Shown here: piece by piece, positions 6,438-7,964 of the stretch | Position numbering within the stretch: the first letter of the stretch is position 1 | Layout of the letters: every line of letters begins with the position of its first letter | NCBI GenBank assembly: GCA_002346435.1 | Contig: DDZT01000104.1 | Span: 1-7,964, forward strand | Direction: 5' to 3' | Origin: Anaerolineales bacterium UBA3001 | GTDB lineage: Bacteria; Chloroflexota; Anaerolineae; Anaerolineales; UBA11657 | DNA: 7,964 nucleotides | Notes under the pieces: generated by a model | What the model was told of the DNA's origin: nothing | Database searches by the model: none | Seen by the model: the letters and a program-made list of their open reading frames with translations, nothing else | Position numbers and translations under genes: made by a program

Positions 6438-7259
6438 TCAGCTTTTTCCGAGCAAGTCTTTCAAATTTTGCGCTAAGTCAGCCATATTATCCGGAACTTT
6501 TCCACCTTCTAAAATTGCCTGCCCAAGACCAGATTGCCTAAATTCCATTAAATCACGGTCAAAACCATCCTCGGGCACACTATCTGAAACAATTGTTCCA
6601 TCTCGCATAGTAACAACTCTGCGCATCATATTAGCGCATTGAAGATTGTGTGTCACAACGATAAGGGTGGTACCTTGTGTCTGATTAAGTTCGGACATCA
6701 ATTCCATGATATCTATAGTAGTTTTTGAATCTAGATTGCCTGTAGGTTCATCTGCCAAAACTATTTTTGGGTCGTTAGCAAGAGCACGTGCAATAGCGAC
6801 TCGCTGACGTTCGCCACCTGATAACTGACTCGGTAGCGATTTTAATCGATGCTCTAGGCCAACCAGAACAAGCAATTCATTTGCACGATCACGCCTCGCT
6901 AACTTAGTCATACTAGATTCATGTAAAGGAACAATCACATTTTCCAGTGCGGTGAGCGTAGGAATAAGATTATGCATCTGAAATATAAATCCTACGGTTT
7001 TACTTCGGAAAATATCTATATTTTGCACTGAGCTCAGTGAAACCCCATCTATTAGAACATCCCCGGAACTAGGATCATCTAAACCACCCAACATATTTAA
7101 CAAAGTAGATTTTCCAGATCCAGAAGGTCCCACTATAGCCACAAAATCGCCTGAATATATTGTGAGATTGACACCATCCAATGCTCGTACAGTTTCTACC
7201 GTACCAAACACTTTCGTCAGATCTCTGGTTTCTACTACTATAGTACTATCAGACAACAT
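6438..7259 (-). CDS. ABC transporter ATP-binding protein, MacB/LolD type
   Basis: The 273-residue cytoplasmic ATPase powers the FtsX-type permease encoded just upstream. All motifs are intact: Walker A GPSGSGKST at 44-52, Q-loop FQMHNLIP at 93-100, signature LSGGERQR at 146-153, Walker B IVLADEPTGNLD at 166-177 and the H-loop VTHN with H204. NLIPTLTALENV and EPTGNLDS are characteristic of the MacB/LolD/FtsE group, which drive mechanical work or export of lipoproteins, peptides or drugs rather than import. The substrate cannot be told. The protein is about 40 residues longer than LolD; the extra C-terminal tail, from about residue 225, contains DLMEFRQSGLGQAILEGG. A GGGA sits 5 nt before the ATG. 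It lies 62 nt downstream of the permease gene, probably in one operon whose promoter is beyond the window. Confidence 0.94.
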   Translation of the reverse strand: MLSDSTIVVETRDLTKVFGTVETVRALDGVNLTIYSGDFVAIVGPSGSGKSTLLNMLGGLDDPSSGDVLIDGVSLSSVQNIDIFRSKTVGFIFQMHNLIPTLTALENVIVPLHESSMTKLARRDRANELLVLVGLEHRLKSLPSQLSGGERQRVAIARALANDPKIVLADEPTGNLDSKTTIDIMELMSELNQTQGTTLIVVTHNLQCANMMRRVVTMRDGTIVSDSVPEDGFDRDLMEFRQSGLGQAILEGGKVPDNMADLAQNLKDLLGKS

Positions 7260-7321
7260 AATATTCCCATTTTAGTGTTCATATCTAGATGCTACAGGAA
7301 AAACATAATGCATCTTATAGA

Positions 7322-7964
7322 TCATTCATAACGCAATGCTTCTATTGGTTTCAAGCTAGCGCCTTTCCAAGCTGGATATACAGATCCCACAAGACCGAGA
7401 ACCAATACTAGAACACCGATTTGCACAAATATCGGACCTTCATATATTGGGTTGAAAAAAGATCCATAAAGAGGTATCAAACCTAAGAGTCTATTGAGAC
7501 CTATGCCAATACCAACGCCAGCCATACCACTGAACAAGCTTAACGCTAAACCTTCTATCACTATCATACCGACTATACGTTTCCTGTTCCAACCTACAGC
7601 TCGAAGCAATCCAATTTCCTGTGTTCGTTCAAAAACACTCATTAACATAGCATTCATCATGACAATACCACCAACCAACATAGTTAATCCACTCATAGCA
7701 TTCATCATTGATTCCATAGTCTTAAAATCCTGCATTTTTTCGGTAAACGTACTAGTAGTACCTACCATCACATCGGCAAACTGTTGCTCTAACAGATTGG
7801 CTACACCGACTGCTCTCTTTTGATCATGTATAGCTACTCCTAGAAATGAAACTTCGTCCTTTTTGTCAAACAGATTCTGGGCATCTCGTAGCGATATAGC
7901 TGCTCCTGTATCTTCGAAACTAACGCCATTTTCATATATGCCCACAATAGTAAAGCGTGCGCCA
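7322..7964 (-). CDS. FtsX-like ABC permease, C-terminal part (5' end beyond window)
   Basis: The frame is open to the window edge (GARFTIVGIYENG...), so the GTG at 7945 is not the real start; 214 residues are visible. They hold the end of the extracytoplasmic MacB-like core domain, then three membrane segments: around ESMMNAMSGLTMLVGGIVMM, around GMIVIEGLALSLFSGMAGVG, and around IFVQIGVLVLVLGLVGSVYP. Between the first two is SVFERTQEIGLLRAVGWNRK, the conserved cytoplasmic FtsX motif, and the protein ends in KPIEALRYE, the standard C-terminus of this family. The family works as a dimer of four-helix permeases that couple ATP hydrolysis to movement in the periplasmic or extracellular domain. 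The conserved ending falls exactly at a TGA, showing that UGA is a stop codon in this genome. The ATPase gene follows 62 nt downstream. Confidence 0.93.
   Translation of the reverse strand, partial: GARFTIVGIYENGVSFEDTGAAISLRDAQNLFDKKDEVSFLGVAIHDQKRAVGVANLLEQQFADVMVGTTSTFTEKMQDFKTMESMMNAMSGLTMLVGGIVMMNAMLMSVFERTQEIGLLRAVGWNRKRIVGMIVIEGLALSLFSGMAGVGIGIGLNRLLGLIPLYGSFFNPIYEGPIFVQIGVLVLVLGLVGSVYPAWKGASLKPIEALRYE

Noticed and set aside
7494..7823. 109-codon plus-strand open frame opposite the permease
   Set aside because: It is antisense to membrane segments and the conserved FtsX motif and shows no family features of its own.

Overview
The window looks like an ordinary chromosomal stretch from a bacterium with an AT-rich genome, most likely a member of the Chloroflexota. 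That placement is inference. It rests mainly on the 2255-3865 protein, a lipoprotein with an SH3 domain, a Pro/Thr/Ser linker and a clan-A glycosidase domain of a kind I associate with Chloroflexus-like genomes, and on the general gene content. There is no rRNA, tRNA, IS element, CRISPR array or phage gene. Stop codons include TAA, TAG and TGA, so the standard code applies, which matters for the main finding.

Left part (1-2118, + strand): the 3' end of a MscS-type mechanosensitive channel gene; then a small gene that standard ORF calling breaks in two because it has an in-frame TGA. Read through, it encodes an 80-residue SelW/Rdx-family selenoprotein with a CxxU redox motif, and a stem-loop lies just after the UGA where a bacterial SECIS element should be. 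It is followed 27 nt later by trpS, whose product carries the four cysteines of the iron-sulfur TrpRS subtype, and then by dtd, which removes D-amino acids from mischarged tRNA.

Middle (2119-3865, + strand): a well-formed sigma-70 type promoter (TTGACA, 18-nt spacer, TATTAT) leads into the secreted glycosidase-like lipoprotein.

Right-middle (3866-6403, + strand): a small hairpin and an extended -10 element precede a proB-proA operon (glutamate 5-kinase and gamma-glutamyl phosphate reductase), the first two steps of proline synthesis. The two genes are coupled: the Shine-Dalgarno of proA overlaps the proB stop codon.

Right end (6438-7964, - strand): an ABC exporter of the MacB/LolCDE type with a separate FtsX-like permease (cut by the window edge) and, downstream of it, its ATPase. 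This pair converges on proA.

No gene-free stretch exceeds about 140 bases once the selenoprotein gene is counted. The most notable item is the UGA-containing gene at 325-567: it implies that this organism makes selenocysteine, although none of the Sec machinery (selA, selB, selC, selD) is inside the window.
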